Source: Streptomyces sp. 840.1
Lineage (GTDB): Bacteria > Actinomycetota > Actinomycetes > Streptomycetales > Streptomycetaceae
Length of the DNA stretch: 64,000 nt
Direction of reading: 5' to 3'
Assembly: GCF_003751445.1 (NCBI RefSeq)
Contig: NZ_RJUU01000003.1
Span: forward strand, 310,001 to 374,000
Positions 9,275-18,115 of this stretch are shown one piece after another; position 1 is the first letter of the stretch; each line of letters begins with the position of its first letter. A program made the position numbers and the translations under genes. A model generated the notes under the pieces. It ran no database searches. It had not been told where the DNA came from and worked only from the letters and a program-made list of their open reading frames with translations.

Positions 9275-10915
9275 ATGCCCGCAACCGCACTGCTCGCACA
9301 CGACATCGTCCGCACCCTCGGCACCAAGCGCGTACTCGACGGGGTGTCCCTCACCGCCGCGCCCGGCCACCGCATCGGCCTGATCGGTGAGAACGGTGTC
9401 GGCAAGTCGACTCTGCTGCGCCTGCTCGCCGGTACGGACGAGCCCGACGGCGGCAGCGTCACCAGGCCCGCCGACGTGGGCTTCCTGCACCAGGAGATGG
9501 TGTTCGACGCCGCGGCGACAATCGCCGACGTGCTGGACGACGCGCTGCGCGAGGCCCGGGAGGACCTCGCGGCCATCGACCGGCTCACCGAGGAGCTGGC
9601 CCGCACCCCGCAGGACTCCCCCGGTTACGCCGGACTGCTGGCGGCGTACGGCCACCGGCTCGAACTGGCCGAGGAGCGCCAGACCTGGGACGCCGACCGG
9701 CGCGCCGCCGTCCTGCTCACCGGGCTCGGACTCGCGGCCCTGCCGTACGGGCGGACGCTCGGCTCGCTCTCCGGCGGGCAGCGCGGCCGGCTGTCACTGG
9801 CCGCGCTGCTGGTGCGGCGGCCCTCGGCCCTCCTGCTGGACGAGCCGACCAACCACCTCGACGACGAGGCCGCCGCCTTCGTCGAGGAGCAGCTGCGCGG
9901 GATGCCGGGCCCGGTCGTGATCGCCAGTCACGACCGGGCCTTCCTCGACGCGGTCTGCACCGACCTGATCGACCTGGATCCGGCCGTCGAGGGCCCCGTG
10001 CGCTACGGCGGTGGCTACAGCGCCTACCTGGCAGTGAAGCGGGCGGAGCGGGTGCGCTGGGAACGGCAGTACGCCGAGGAGCGGGAGGAGGCCGAGGCGC
10101 TGCGCCGCTCGGCCGATGTGACGGCGCGGCAGGTCGCGCCGGACCGGGGTCCGCGCGACAGCGAGAAGATGGGGTACGGCCTGCGGGCGGGCCGGGTGCA
10201 GAGCCAGATCGCCCGCCGGGTCCGCAACGCCTCGCGCCGGCTGGCGGAGCTGGAGCGGCGGCGGACCGGCGAACCTCCGCAGCCGTTGCGGTTCCGGCAC
10301 TCGGGGCACTCGGGGCTCGCGGGAGCGTCGCCCGAGGGCACCCTCGTGTCCCTGCGCGGGGTGCGCGTGCCGGGACGCCTGGCCGTCGGCCGGCTCGACG
10401 TGGCGGCGGCCGAACGGCTCCTGGTCACGGGCGGCAACGGCGCGGGGAAGTCGACGCTGCTCGCCGTGCTCGCGGGGCGTCTTGCCCCGGAGGGCGAGGT
10501 GACCAGGCGCCCGGGGCTGACGGTCGGGCTGCTCGCGCAGGACACCCGGTTCGCGCGGCCGGACCGTACCGTCCGTGACACCTACGAGCGCGCGCTGGGT
10601 GCCGACCGGGCCGAGGCGGTGCCGCTGACCTCACTCGGCCTGATGCACGAGGCAGACCTGGACAAGCAGGTGGGGCGGCTGTCGGCCGGCCAGCGGCGCA
10701 GGCTCGCGCTGGCCCTGCTGACGGCCCGGCCTCCGCAGCTCCTGCTGCTCGACGAGCCCACCAACCACCTGTCCCCCCGGCTCTGCGACGAGCTGGAGGA
10801 GGCGCTCGGACCGGGGCCCGGCGCCGTCGTGGTGGCCAGCCACGACCGCTGGCTGCGCGAGCGGTGGCAGGGCCGAGGCATCCGGCTTCACCCGGAGCCG
10901 GGGGCCGTCGGATAG
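9275..10915 (+). CDS. Second ABC-F protein
   Basis: A 546-residue tandem ABC ATPase. Domain 1 has Walker A GENGVGKST, signature LSGGQRGRLSL and DEPTNHLDD. Domain 2 has GGNGAGKST, signature LSAGQRRRLAL and DEPTNHLS. The linker includes a long Arg/Glu helix and is distinct from that of the preceding ABC-F protein, so the two are not a recent duplication. ATG 9275 has GGGAGAGG as ribosome site. The gap to the first ABC-F gene is 80 bp, so cotranscription is possible. The second signature has Ala in place of Gly (LSAGQ), a tolerated variation. Function is ribosome-associated translation control or antibiotic protection. Its 3' end overlaps the convergent XRE gene by 28 bp. Confidence 0.9.
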   Translation: MPATALLAHDIVRTLGTKRVLDGVSLTAAPGHRIGLIGENGVGKSTLLRLLAGTDEPDGGSVTRPADVGFLHQEMVFDAAATIADVLDDALREAREDLAAIDRLTEELARTPQDSPGYAGLLAAYGHRLELAEERQTWDADRRAAVLLTGLGLAALPYGRTLGSLSGGQRGRLSLAALLVRRPSALLLDEPTNHLDDEAAAFVEEQLRGMPGPVVIASHDRAFLDAVCTDLIDLDPAVEGPVRYGGGYSAYLAVKRAERVRWERQYAEEREEAEALRRSADVTARQVAPDRGPRDSEKMGYGLRAGRVQSQIARRVRNASRRLAELERRRTGEPPQPLRFRHSGHSGLAGASPEGTLVSLRGVRVPGRLAVGRLDVAAAERLLVTGGNGAGKSTLLAVLAGRLAPEGEVTRRPGLTVGLLAQDTRFARPDRTVRDTYERALGADRAEAVPLTSLGLMHEADLDKQVGRLSAGQRRRLALALLTARPPQLLLLDEPTNHLSPRLCDELEEALGPGPGAVVVASHDRWLRERWQGRGIRLHPEPGAVG

Positions 10916-11460
10916 CGGACGAAGAGGACGCCGTGCACGTCGGCGTCCGGTGCGCTGTAGATGTGGGGCTCGTCGGCCCGCCACCGCGCGGACGCACCGG
11001 GGCCGACCGTCCGGGTGTCGTGGGGCGGGCCGACGACGGCGGTGCCCGACAGCACCATCAGGCTCTCCCCCGTGCCCGGGACGTGCGCCTCGGATTCCTG
11101 GGTGGCGCCGGCGCGGATCGTCACGCGGAACACATCGGTGACCGCCGCGTCGTCCTCGTACCGCTCCAGCAGGACCGCGGTGACGGCGCTGCCCGAGACC
11201 CCGGGAAGGCCTTCGGTCCAGCCGGGGGCGGAACCCGGTCCGCCCTGCTGCGCCGGGTCGCCGAGGAGGGCGCTGAGTGGCCGGCCGAGGGCGGTGGCGA
11301 GGGCGTAGAGGGTCTCCAGGGTGGGGTTGCGCCGGCCGCTCTCCAGCTCGGAGAGCGTGCCCTTTCCCACCCGTGAGCGCCGGGACAACTCCGAGAGGGA
11401 CAGGTCCTGTTGGTGCCGCAGCGCCCGCAGTCGGCGCCCGACGTCCTCATTCGGTCCCAT
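10888..11460 (-). CDS. XRE-family regulator with C-terminal cupin domain
   Basis: About 190 residues. An N-terminal helix-turn-helix of the Cro/CI type (RLRALRHQQDLSLSELSRRS through KGTLSELESGRRNPTLETLYALA) is fused to a small cupin domain (IRAGATQESEAHVPGTGESLMVLSG onward) that should bind an effector. Such regulators commonly control a neighbouring catabolic or transport gene. The gene diverges from a BenE-type permease, and two 16-bp operators lie between them, so control of the permease is likely. An upstream ATG at 11481 is an alternative start. Confidence 0.9.
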   Translation of the reverse strand: MGPNEDVGRRLRALRHQQDLSLSELSRRSRVGKGTLSELESGRRNPTLETLYALATALGRPLSALLGDPAQQGGPGSAPGWTEGLPGVSGSAVTAVLLERYEDDAAVTDVFRVTIRAGATQESEAHVPGTGESLMVLSGTAVVGPPHDTRTVGPGASARWRADEPHIYSAPDADVHGVLFVRYPTAPGSG

Positions 11461-11487
11461 CGGCGTCCAGCCACCCCGCATTCCCGG

Positions 11488-11517
11488 TTGACGGGTGTCA
11501 GCCCGCCTCTCTAGTGT
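11488..11517 (+). promoter_or_regulatory. Candidate promoter of the BenE-type permease
   Basis: TTGACG at 11488-11493 and TAGTGT at 11512-11517 form a sigma-70-like promoter with an 18-bp spacer on the plus strand. The first operator copy begins within the -10 element at 11516, so a bound regulator would block initiation. Confidence 0.5.
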
Positions 11518-11547
11518 TCCATAAACAGAACGTTCCGTATACGGAAC
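11516..11547. promoter_or_regulatory. Two abutting 16-bp operators (GTTCC-N6-GGAAC type)
   Basis: GTTCCGTATACGGAAC at 11532-11547 is a perfect 16-bp palindrome. Directly before it, GTTCCATAAACAGAAC at 11516-11531 is an imperfect copy with the same outer bases and length. The two boxes touch without a gap, about 1.5 helical turns apart. They lie between the divergent XRE-cupin and permease genes and are the most likely binding sites of that regulator. Confidence 0.75.
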
Positions 11548-11615
11548 ATGCTCGCGGTGCGCCGGTCCCGGTGCTGATCGAAGGCGTCCGCACCGCACGG
11601 GGGAAGTGGCTCACC

Positions 11616-12857
11616 ATGTTCGTGCTCGCCCGCATTCGCTCGGCCGCGCCGCTCTCGGCCGTGGCCGCAGGACTGATCGCCGTCATGGTCGGGGTCACCA
11701 GTTCGGCGGCCCTGGTCTTCACGGCCGCGAGGGCGGCGGGGGCCGACTCGCGCGAGATCTCCTCCTGGATGCTCGCGCTCGGTGTGGGCCTGGCCTGCAC
11801 CTGCGTCGGGCTGTCGCTGCGCTACCGGGCCCCCGTCGTCACCGCGTGGTCGACGCCTGGAGCGGCGCTCCTCACGACCGGCCTGAGTGGTGTGTCCATG
11901 CCCCAGGCGGTCGGCGCGTTCGTCTTCTCCGGGCTGCTCATCCTCCTCAGCGGGGTGACGGGCTGGTTCAGCCGTGTCATGGGCCGGATCCCGGTTCCGC
12001 TGGCGGCCGCGCTGCTGGCCGGGGTCCTGCTGCGGTTCGGCACGGGGCTGTTCAGCACGATGCACGGCAGCTTCGCCGTCGCCTTCCCGATGTTCGTGCT
12101 CTATCTGCTGGGGCGGCGCCTGCTCCCCCGGTACGCGGTGCTGCTGGCGCTCGGCGCGGGCGTGGTGGCCACGGTGTTCACCGGCGGCTGGCAGCCGGAC
12201 AAGGTCCGCTTCGCGCTGGCCACCCCGGTCTTCGTCACCCCGGAGTTCGACTGGAAGGTGCTCGTCAGCGTCGGCGCCCCGCTGTTCGTGGTCACGATGG
12301 CCTCCCAGAACCTGCCCGGGGTGGCCGTGATCCGGGGCGCCGGCTACGACGTACCGGTGTCCCCGCTGATGACCTGGACCGGGGCGGCCAACGCCGTACT
12401 GGCACCGTTCGGCGCGTTCGGCCTCAACCTCGCCGCCATCACGGCCGCCATCTGTACGGGCGAGGAGGCCCACCCCGACCGCGACAGGCGCTATCTGGCG
12501 GCGGTCTGGGCAGGCGTCTTCTACCTCTGCGTGGGCCTGCTCGGCGCGACCGTCGCCTCGCTCCTGACCGCGATGCCGCACGCGCTGGTCCTGGCGATCG
12601 CCGGAATCGGCCTGCTCGCCACCATCGAGTCCTCCCTGTCCACGGCTCTGGCCGACAAGTCCTCCCGGGAGGCGGCCGTCGTGACCTTCCTCGCCACGGC
12701 CTCCGGGGTGACGCTCCTCGGCATCGGATCCGCGTTCTGGGGGCTGCTGGCTGGCCTGATCACCGGCGCGATCGCCTCCTTGGGGCGGCCTGGCCGCGAT
12801 GCCCCCGCCCCGGCCCCCGGACCCGAGGCATCGCCGCGCGAACTGCGCGTCCCGTAA
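11616..12857 (+). CDS. benE: BenE-type benzoate/H+ symporter family permease
   Basis: A 413-residue integral membrane protein with about 11-12 hydrophobic segments. The pattern matches the BenE family: an early segment followed by SSWMLALGVGLAC, a repeat region around VTAWSTPGAALL, MASQNLPGVAVIRGAGYDVPVSP split across one loop, and FGAFGLNLAAITAAICTGEEAHPD. ATG 11616 has GGGGAAG as ribosome site. The likely role is proton-coupled uptake of benzoate or a similar aromatic acid. No benzoate-degrading genes are nearby, so substrate is uncertain. Regulation by the divergent XRE-cupin protein is inferred from the operator pair. Confidence 0.88.
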   Translation: MFVLARIRSAAPLSAVAAGLIAVMVGVTSSAALVFTAARAAGADSREISSWMLALGVGLACTCVGLSLRYRAPVVTAWSTPGAALLTTGLSGVSMPQAVGAFVFSGLLILLSGVTGWFSRVMGRIPVPLAAALLAGVLLRFGTGLFSTMHGSFAVAFPMFVLYLLGRRLLPRYAVLLALGAGVVATVFTGGWQPDKVRFALATPVFVTPEFDWKVLVSVGAPLFVVTMASQNLPGVAVIRGAGYDVPVSPLMTWTGAANAVLAPFGAFGLNLAAITAAICTGEEAHPDRDRRYLAAVWAGVFYLCVGLLGATVASLLTAMPHALVLAIAGIGLLATIESSLSTALADKSSREAAVVTFLATASGVTLLGIGSAFWGLLAGLITGAIASLGRPGRDAPAPAPGPEASPRELRVP

Positions 12858-12965
12858 CAGCGGCCGGGGCCCTGCCCGGCGGGCCGGCCGGGTGCGCGGC
12901 AGCCGGCTGTCCTGTCCGTGGAACTGGGTTGCCGCGCACGGCGCGAGCACGGTGGGATGGACTCC

Positions 12966-14759
12966 ATGCCGAAAGCGCTTGCGCCCGTCCCCGCCGGACC
13001 GCTCACCCCCTTCGACCACCTGGACCACCGCTACCGCGGTGAGAACCCGGTACGCACCCTCGGCCATCTGTTCCACCCGGACCGCGGCCGGCTGGCGCTG
13101 GCGGTCCTCGTCTTCGTCGTGAAGCACAGCCCGATCTGGCTGCTCCCACTGATCACCGCGACCGTCCTCGACGTGGTCGTCCAGCACGGCCCGGAGTCCG
13201 GAATCTGGGAGTCCACCGGCATCCTGCTGTTCATCCTCGTCATCAACTATCCGCTCCACCAGTGGTACGTACGGCTCCTCGGCGGCAGCATCCGCCGGAT
13301 GGGCATCACTCTGCGCTCCGCGCTGTGCCGCCGGATGCAGCAGCTGTCCATCGGCTACCACGCCCGGGTCAGTTCGAGCGTGCTGCAGGCCAAGGTGGTC
13401 CGCGACGTGGAGTCCGTGGAACAGATGATGCAGCAGAGCGCGGACATGGGTCTCGGCGCCGTGGTGACCCTGGTCGGCGGCCTGGTCGTCATCGGCCTCC
13501 GCGTACCTGCGTTCCTGCCCGTCTTCCTCGTCGTGGTGCCGGCCGCCGGGTTCCTGGTGATGAAGCTGCGCGCACGGCTGCGCAGCCACAACGAGTCCTT
13601 CCGCCGCGAGGTCGAGCAGCTCTCCTCGCGGGTGGGCGAGATGACCACACTCATCCCCATCACCCGAGCCCACGGCCTGGAGCGGACGGCGCTCGGCCGG
13701 GTCGACGGCTCGCTGCGCCAGGTGTTCGCGGCCGGGCTCCGCCTGGACACCGTGAACGGCCGCTTCGGCTCGCTGGCGTGGGTGATCCTCAACTCGCTCG
13801 GTGTGCTGTGCCTGACGGGTTCGGCCCTGGTCGCCTATCACGGGTGGATGCCGATCACCGCGGGCGACGTGGTGATGCTCAGCTCCTTCTTCACCGTACT
13901 GACCGGCTCCGTGACCACGCTGCTCGGCCTGGCCCCCGTCCTCACCAAGGGCCTGGAGTCCGTGCGTTCGGCGGGCGAGGTGCTGCAGGCCCCGGACCTG
14001 GAGCAGAACGCCGGCAAGGCACAGGTGGAGCGGGTCACCGGCCGCATCGACTTCGAGGACGTGGGATTCGCCTACGACGACGCGGCCCCGGCGGTCGACG
14101 GGTTCACCCTCTCCGCACGGCCGGGCGAGACGATCGCCCTGGTCGGCGCCTCGGGCGCGGGCAAGTCGACCGTCCTCAACCTGCTCATCGGCTTCATCCG
14201 GCCCACCTCGGGCCGCATCATGCTGGATGGCACCGACATGGCCGGGCTCGACCTGCGCAGCTACCGGCGCTTCCTCTCGGTGGTGCCGCAGGAGTCGATC
14301 CTGTTCGAGGGGAGCATCCGCGACAACGTGACGTACGGGATGGGCGACACGGACGAGGCCACGCTGACGCGCGCGCTGGAGGACGCCAACGCGCTGGAGT
14401 TCGTACGGGATCTGCCGCTCGGCCTGGACACGGTCGTCGGCCAGCGCGGCGCGCGGCTCTCGGGCGGGCAGCGGCAGCGGCTCGCGATCGCCAGGGCGCT
14501 GATCCGCGACCCCCGGGTGCTGGTGCTCGACGAGGCCACCTCCGCACTCGACAACCACTCGGAGGCCCTCGTCCAGGAGGCCCTGTCCCGTCTGGTGAAC
14601 GGCCGGACCGTGTTCGTCGTCGCCCACCGTCTCTCGACGATCCGGAACGCGGACCGCATCGTGGCGATGGAGGGCGGCCGGATCGCGGAGATGGGCTCGC
14701 ACCGCGAACTGCTGGACAGGGACGGCGTGTACGCGGGGCTCCAGCCGGCTCGCCCGTGA
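12966..14759 (+). CDS. ABC exporter half-transporter (fused membrane and ATPase domains)
   Basis: About 597 residues. Six membrane segments occupy roughly residues 40-320, followed by an ATPase domain with Walker A GASGAGKST, a Q-loop VVPQESILFEGSIRDN, signature LSGGQRQRLAIARAL and Walker B VLVLDEATSALD. This is a homodimeric or heterodimeric type IV exporter of lipids, peptides or drugs. The start is taken at 12966 because GGTGGGATGG is spaced for it; 12957 is an alternative. It stands alone; a strong hairpin follows. Confidence 0.9.
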   Translation: MPKALAPVPAGPLTPFDHLDHRYRGENPVRTLGHLFHPDRGRLALAVLVFVVKHSPIWLLPLITATVLDVVVQHGPESGIWESTGILLFILVINYPLHQWYVRLLGGSIRRMGITLRSALCRRMQQLSIGYHARVSSSVLQAKVVRDVESVEQMMQQSADMGLGAVVTLVGGLVVIGLRVPAFLPVFLVVVPAAGFLVMKLRARLRSHNESFRREVEQLSSRVGEMTTLIPITRAHGLERTALGRVDGSLRQVFAAGLRLDTVNGRFGSLAWVILNSLGVLCLTGSALVAYHGWMPITAGDVVMLSSFFTVLTGSVTTLLGLAPVLTKGLESVRSAGEVLQAPDLEQNAGKAQVERVTGRIDFEDVGFAYDDAAPAVDGFTLSARPGETIALVGASGAGKSTVLNLLIGFIRPTSGRIMLDGTDMAGLDLRSYRRFLSVVPQESILFEGSIRDNVTYGMGDTDEATLTRALEDANALEFVRDLPLGLDTVVGQRGARLSGGQRQRLAIARALIRDPRVLVLDEATSALDNHSEALVQEALSRLVNGRTVFVVAHRLSTIRNADRIVAMEGGRIAEMGSHRELLDRDGVYAGLQPARP

Positions 14760-14834
14760 CGCGCCACCCGGCCCCGTGACGCCGTGCCGCGAGCACGACG
14801 GGGACCGGCCGGGCGCGGCGCGACGGGGACCGGC

Positions 14835-14864
14835 GGCCCGGGAGGTCCACGGGCCTCCCGGGCC
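14835..14864. terminator. Hairpin between convergent genes
   Basis: GGCCCGGGAGG (14835-14845) and CCTCCCGGGCC (14854-14864) are perfect 11-bp arms with an 8-nt loop. It lies between the ABC exporter and the convergent NicO gene and probably ends transcription from both sides. Confidence 0.7.
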
Positions 14865-14957
14865 ACCGGCACGGGGTCAGGGCCGTACGGTGCAGAGCGC
14901 CAGCAGTGTTCATGGCCGCCCCGCTCGCCCGCTTCCGGCGGATCACGCTCGGCTGAC

Positions 14958-16661
14958 CTACCAGGGGCCGGCCGCCGCCCGCAGGGTCAGGAGCGCTCCG
15001 ACAGCCAGCACGAGCACGGCCGAGGCGGCCGGACCGGCCCCCGCGAACCGCGCGAACGGGGCGCGCAGGCGGGCGTAGTTGTCCGCCCGCGCCTCGAACC
15101 TGTCCCGCAGCCGCACCAGCAGCAGGCCCGCGAGGGTCAGCGTCGCGGCCATTCCCAGGCCGTATCCGACGACGAGCAGCACCCCGAAGGCGGTGCGCCC
15201 GAGAGCGATCGCACCGAGCAGGACGACCAGGGCGGAGGGGCTGGGGACGAGACCTCCGGCGATCCCCATCCCGATCAGCCCGGTGCGTGACGTTCCGGCC
15301 CGGTGCGGGGCGAGGTCCGGGGCCGGACGGGGAACGTGGCTGTGGTCAAGGTCCCTGGCCGGGGCGAGGACCGCGCCGCTCCGCTCGGTCGCGACCGGCT
15401 GCGCCCCGCGCCGCCTCGGTACGAACCGTGCCGGAACGGGCGGGCCTGGCGGGCCGGACGGGAGCGCCGGTTCCGGGGCGTGGTCGTGATGGTGACCCTG
15501 ATCGTCGCTGTGGTCGTGGTCGTGACCCTGGTCGTGGTGATGACCGTGGCCGTGGTGATGACCGTGGCCGTGGTGATGACCGTGGTGGTGGCCGTGGGCC
15601 GGGCGTTTCGTCAGTGCTGCACGCAGGAGCCACATGCCGATCCCGGTGACCATCAGCCCGCTGATGAGCCCGAGCCAGGTCAGCACGGTCTCTCCCGCCA
15701 GCGACGTGGCGAGCGGCAGGGCGAGACCGAGCGCCAGCACCCCTGCGGTATGGGTGAAGGTGACGGTGACTCCGACCGTGACCGCGTCCCTCGGGGAGCC
15801 GCGGCGGCCCGCCAGGTACGCGGCCATGATCGTCTTTCCGTGACCCGGGAGGGCCGCGTGCGAGGCGCCGAGTACGAGGGAGAGCAGCAGGGCCAGAAGT
15901 CCTGCGGGAACGGTCAGTTCGCGCCGCCCCACCAGTGCGTCGAAGACTCCGGACACCCTGTCGAGCGCCGCGGTGACCGGGCCGGCCCCCGGCAGCATCG
16001 TCCGCGCCACGGCTGCGGGCCGGCCCTCGCCGGGTTCGGTGTGCAGCCGGGCCGAGCGCTGGTCCAGGGTGGTGGCCAGCGGATCCTTGGGGTAGTGCCG
16101 GAGCTCGTCGGTGGGCGAGGTGGCGGGCAGCGCCGACCGGGTGAGCGTGACGCCGAGGCCGCGCGCGGTCATCTCCTGCCAGCCGACGCGCCGTTCGTCG
16201 TACTCCGTGCGCACGTCGATGTCCGCGGGCCCGCCCAGGTCCGCACGGGCGGCGAGGGTACAGCTGAGCCTGCTGGTCCGCAGGCCCCCTTCGCCGGGCC
16301 GGAACTCGAACGTGCTGCTCACGGCCCTCCAGCGCACCGGTGTGCCGGCGATGTCCAGCCGCAGCTGCCGGGTGAGCTGCGCGCAGTCCCCGGCGGCGAA
16401 GGACCGTGTCTCGGCCGCGTCCACGTCGCCGTTGTGGTCCCGGTCGACGCGCGGGCGTTCCTGTGCGGTGGCGATCTCCGCGCGGTCGACCACGACGAGC
16501 GCGTCGACGGCGTCCTCGCGGAAGGTCAGCCCGGTGTGGTGGTTGACCGTGAAGTTGCCCAGCGGGTGTGCGTGCGCCGCGGTGGCGAGGCCGGCCAGGA
16601 GGACCGTGAGTGTTCCCGTGAGGGTCAGGGAGGCGAGGAGGCGCGAGGGCGTGCGGTTCAT
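14958..16661 (-). CDS. NicO-family nickel/cobalt exporter-like membrane protein with periplasmic domain
   Basis: 567 residues. A signal peptide (residues 1-31) leads into an exported domain that contains an EF-hand-like stretch DRDHNGDVDAAE. A membrane part follows with NicO/RcnA features (HAALPGHGKTIMAAYLAGRRG, then VTFTHTAGVLALGLAL, later GGLVPSPSALVVLLGAIALGR). A cytosolic loop of about 45 residues is dominated by His, Gly and Asp, a probable metal-binding buffer. The likely function is nickel or cobalt efflux. It overlaps the TPR gene by four bases (16658-16661) and so is translationally coupled to it. Confidence 0.85.
   Translation of the reverse strand: MNRTPSRLLASLTLTGTLTVLLAGLATAAHAHPLGNFTVNHHTGLTFREDAVDALVVVDRAEIATAQERPRVDRDHNGDVDAAETRSFAAGDCAQLTRQLRLDIAGTPVRWRAVSSTFEFRPGEGGLRTSRLSCTLAARADLGGPADIDVRTEYDERRVGWQEMTARGLGVTLTRSALPATSPTDELRHYPKDPLATTLDQRSARLHTEPGEGRPAAVARTMLPGAGPVTAALDRVSGVFDALVGRRELTVPAGLLALLLSLVLGASHAALPGHGKTIMAAYLAGRRGSPRDAVTVGVTVTFTHTAGVLALGLALPLATSLAGETVLTWLGLISGLMVTGIGMWLLRAALTKRPAHGHHHGHHHGHGHHHGHGHHHDQGHDHDHSDDQGHHHDHAPEPALPSGPPGPPVPARFVPRRRGAQPVATERSGAVLAPARDLDHSHVPRPAPDLAPHRAGTSRTGLIGMGIAGGLVPSPSALVVLLGAIALGRTAFGVLLVVGYGLGMAATLTLAGLLLVRLRDRFEARADNYARLRAPFARFAGAGPAASAVLVLAVGALLTLRAAAGPW
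15534..15587. repeat. 18-bp coding tandem repeat in the His-rich loop
   Basis: Three copies of GTGGTGATGACCGTGGCC (plus-strand reading) at 15534-15551, 15552-15569 and 15570-15587, the last with two changes. On the minus strand each unit encodes a six-residue Gly/His block of the metal-binding loop. Repeat number could vary between strains. Confidence 0.8.
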
Positions 16662-18004
16662 CGGGCGGCTTCGATTCTGCTGAGCGCGGTGCGTGCCCGT
16701 GGGGCGTCCACCGGATGGAAGTGGGGGTCGGTGTCCAGGGCGCGACGGAGGTCGGTGCGGGCGGCCCCGGTCCGGCCGAGCGCCTGGTTGATCAGCGCCC
16801 GGTGGTAGTGGAACGGTGCGCTCACGGTGCCCAGTGCGAGTGCGAGGTCGGCCTGTTCGATCGCCTCGGTGTCGCGTCCGGCCCGGTGCAGGGCCCAGGC
16901 GTACGCGTCGTGGACCGCGATGAAGGGCCGTCGGCGCAGTGCGGCGCGTCCCATCTCGACAGCGGTCTCCGGGTTGCCGTGGTCGGCCTCGAAGAGCACC
17001 GCGTCCGCGTCCGGCGCCCCGCCGCTCGCCTTCCGCAGGGTTTCCTGCGCCCTGAGTACGTCGTACTGCTCCTCGGCCGCCTCCCGGTGTCCGAGGAGCC
17101 GCTGGAGGTCGCCGAGCCCGAGAAGGTACTGGGGCAGGGGCGCGGCGGCGACGGCAGCGGTGAAGTCGGTGACGGCCTGCCCGGAGTGGCCGAGCGCGGT
17201 GTGGGCGCGGGCCCGTGCCTCCAGGAGGGCGGCGTCGCCCGGGAGTACGGCAAGTCCGGCGCCGGCCAGTTCCAGGGCGGTGCGCGGATCCCCGGTCTCC
17301 AGGGCGAGGGTGGCGAGGTGGGTGAGGGCGAACGCCTTGTCGGCCGGGGTGCCGGCCGCCTGGAGGGACTTGTTCATCAGGTCGCGGGCCCGCGCCGTGT
17401 CGCCACGGAGTTCCCAGCTGTACGAGGCGCGCGCGAGGGCGCTGCTGTCGGGCCTGAGGTCGGTCATGCGCTGGACCGCCGCGTAGGAGTCCTCGTAGCG
17501 GCCGAGCTGGGTGAGCGCGTCGGCCAGGACCCCCTGGGCGGGCGCACTGTAGGGGTTGTCGGTGGTGGCGCGCTGCGCCCAGGTCAGGGCTCCGGCGAAG
17601 TCGTGGCGGGCGGATTCGAGGGCGCCCATCCCGGTCTCCGCCGCGAAGTTGCCGGCCGGCTGGAGGGCGAGGGACTTGCGCAGGGCGGCCTGGGCCCGGT
17701 CGTAGGTGGCCGCGTCCGCCGTGCTCCGGGCCTGTTGTACGTAGGCCATGCCGAGGGAGGACCAGCCGCCGGGGTCGGCGGGCAGTTCGCGTACGTGCGT
17801 CCGCAGGGCTTCGGTGGCGTCCTTGCCCCGGGGCGCGTCCTGGCCGGGGGCGGCCGTGGGCGTGGGCGCCTGCTGGGGGGCCAGGCCCAGCGCCCCGACC
17901 GTGAACAGCGTGCCTCCCAGGGCGATGGTGACCGCGGTACTGCGCAGTCGTCGTCTGCCGGCTCGGGCGGGGGGCGCGGGGACTCGGTCGGTCGCGGCTG
18001 GCAC
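16658..18004 (-). CDS. Membrane-anchored TPR-repeat protein
   Basis: About 448 residues from the GTG at 18004, which has GGGAG as ribosome site; an in-frame GTG at 18094 gives a longer but less well-supported start. A single N-terminal membrane segment (IALGGTLFTVGALGL) is followed by a Thr/Pro-rich linker and then about eight to ten tetratricopeptide-like helix pairs to the C-terminus. TPR proteins are protein-protein scaffolds. Its position between a NicO exporter and a DUF4331 protein, with a four-base overlap to the exporter gene, suggests that it assembles with them at the cell surface. Confidence 0.85.
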   Translation of the reverse strand: MPAATDRVPAPPARAGRRRLRSTAVTIALGGTLFTVGALGLAPQQAPTPTAAPGQDAPRGKDATEALRTHVRELPADPGGWSSLGMAYVQQARSTADAATYDRAQAALRKSLALQPAGNFAAETGMGALESARHDFAGALTWAQRATTDNPYSAPAQGVLADALTQLGRYEDSYAAVQRMTDLRPDSSALARASYSWELRGDTARARDLMNKSLQAAGTPADKAFALTHLATLALETGDPRTALELAGAGLAVLPGDAALLEARARAHTALGHSGQAVTDFTAAVAAAPLPQYLLGLGDLQRLLGHREAAEEQYDVLRAQETLRKASGGAPDADAVLFEADHGNPETAVEMGRAALRRRPFIAVHDAYAWALHRAGRDTEAIEQADLALALGTVSAPFHYHRALINQALGRTGAARTDLRRALDTDPHFHPVDAPRARTALSRIEAAR

Positions 18005-18091
18005 TGGTTCTCCCGGTGGTGTGGGACGGGCGGGGGGAGGCGGCGGTGTCCGGACCGGCCGACCGGCCCGGACACCGGTGTGACCCGGGAT

Positions 18092-18110
18092 CACCCCTGG
18101 ATCAGGGGTG
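18092..18110 (-). terminator. Short hairpin after the DUF4331 gene
   Basis: CACCCCTG (18092-18099), spacer GAT and CAGGGGTG (18103-18110) form a perfect 8-bp stem five bases past the DUF4331 stop. It may reduce transcription into the downstream TPR and NicO genes. The stem is short and has no U-run. Confidence 0.45.
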
Positions 18111-18115
18111 GCAGG

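Noticed and set aside
11511..14702. A 1063-codon open frame on the minus strand
   Set aside because: It lies antisense to the BenE permease and ABC exporter, whose motifs are complete. Its composition (Arg, Gly, Asp, His-rich, no domains) is that of a shadow frame in high-GC DNA.
15534..15587. Possible CRISPR-like repeat
   Set aside because: Units are contiguous with no spacers and encode the His-rich loop. No CRISPR array or cas gene is present in the window.
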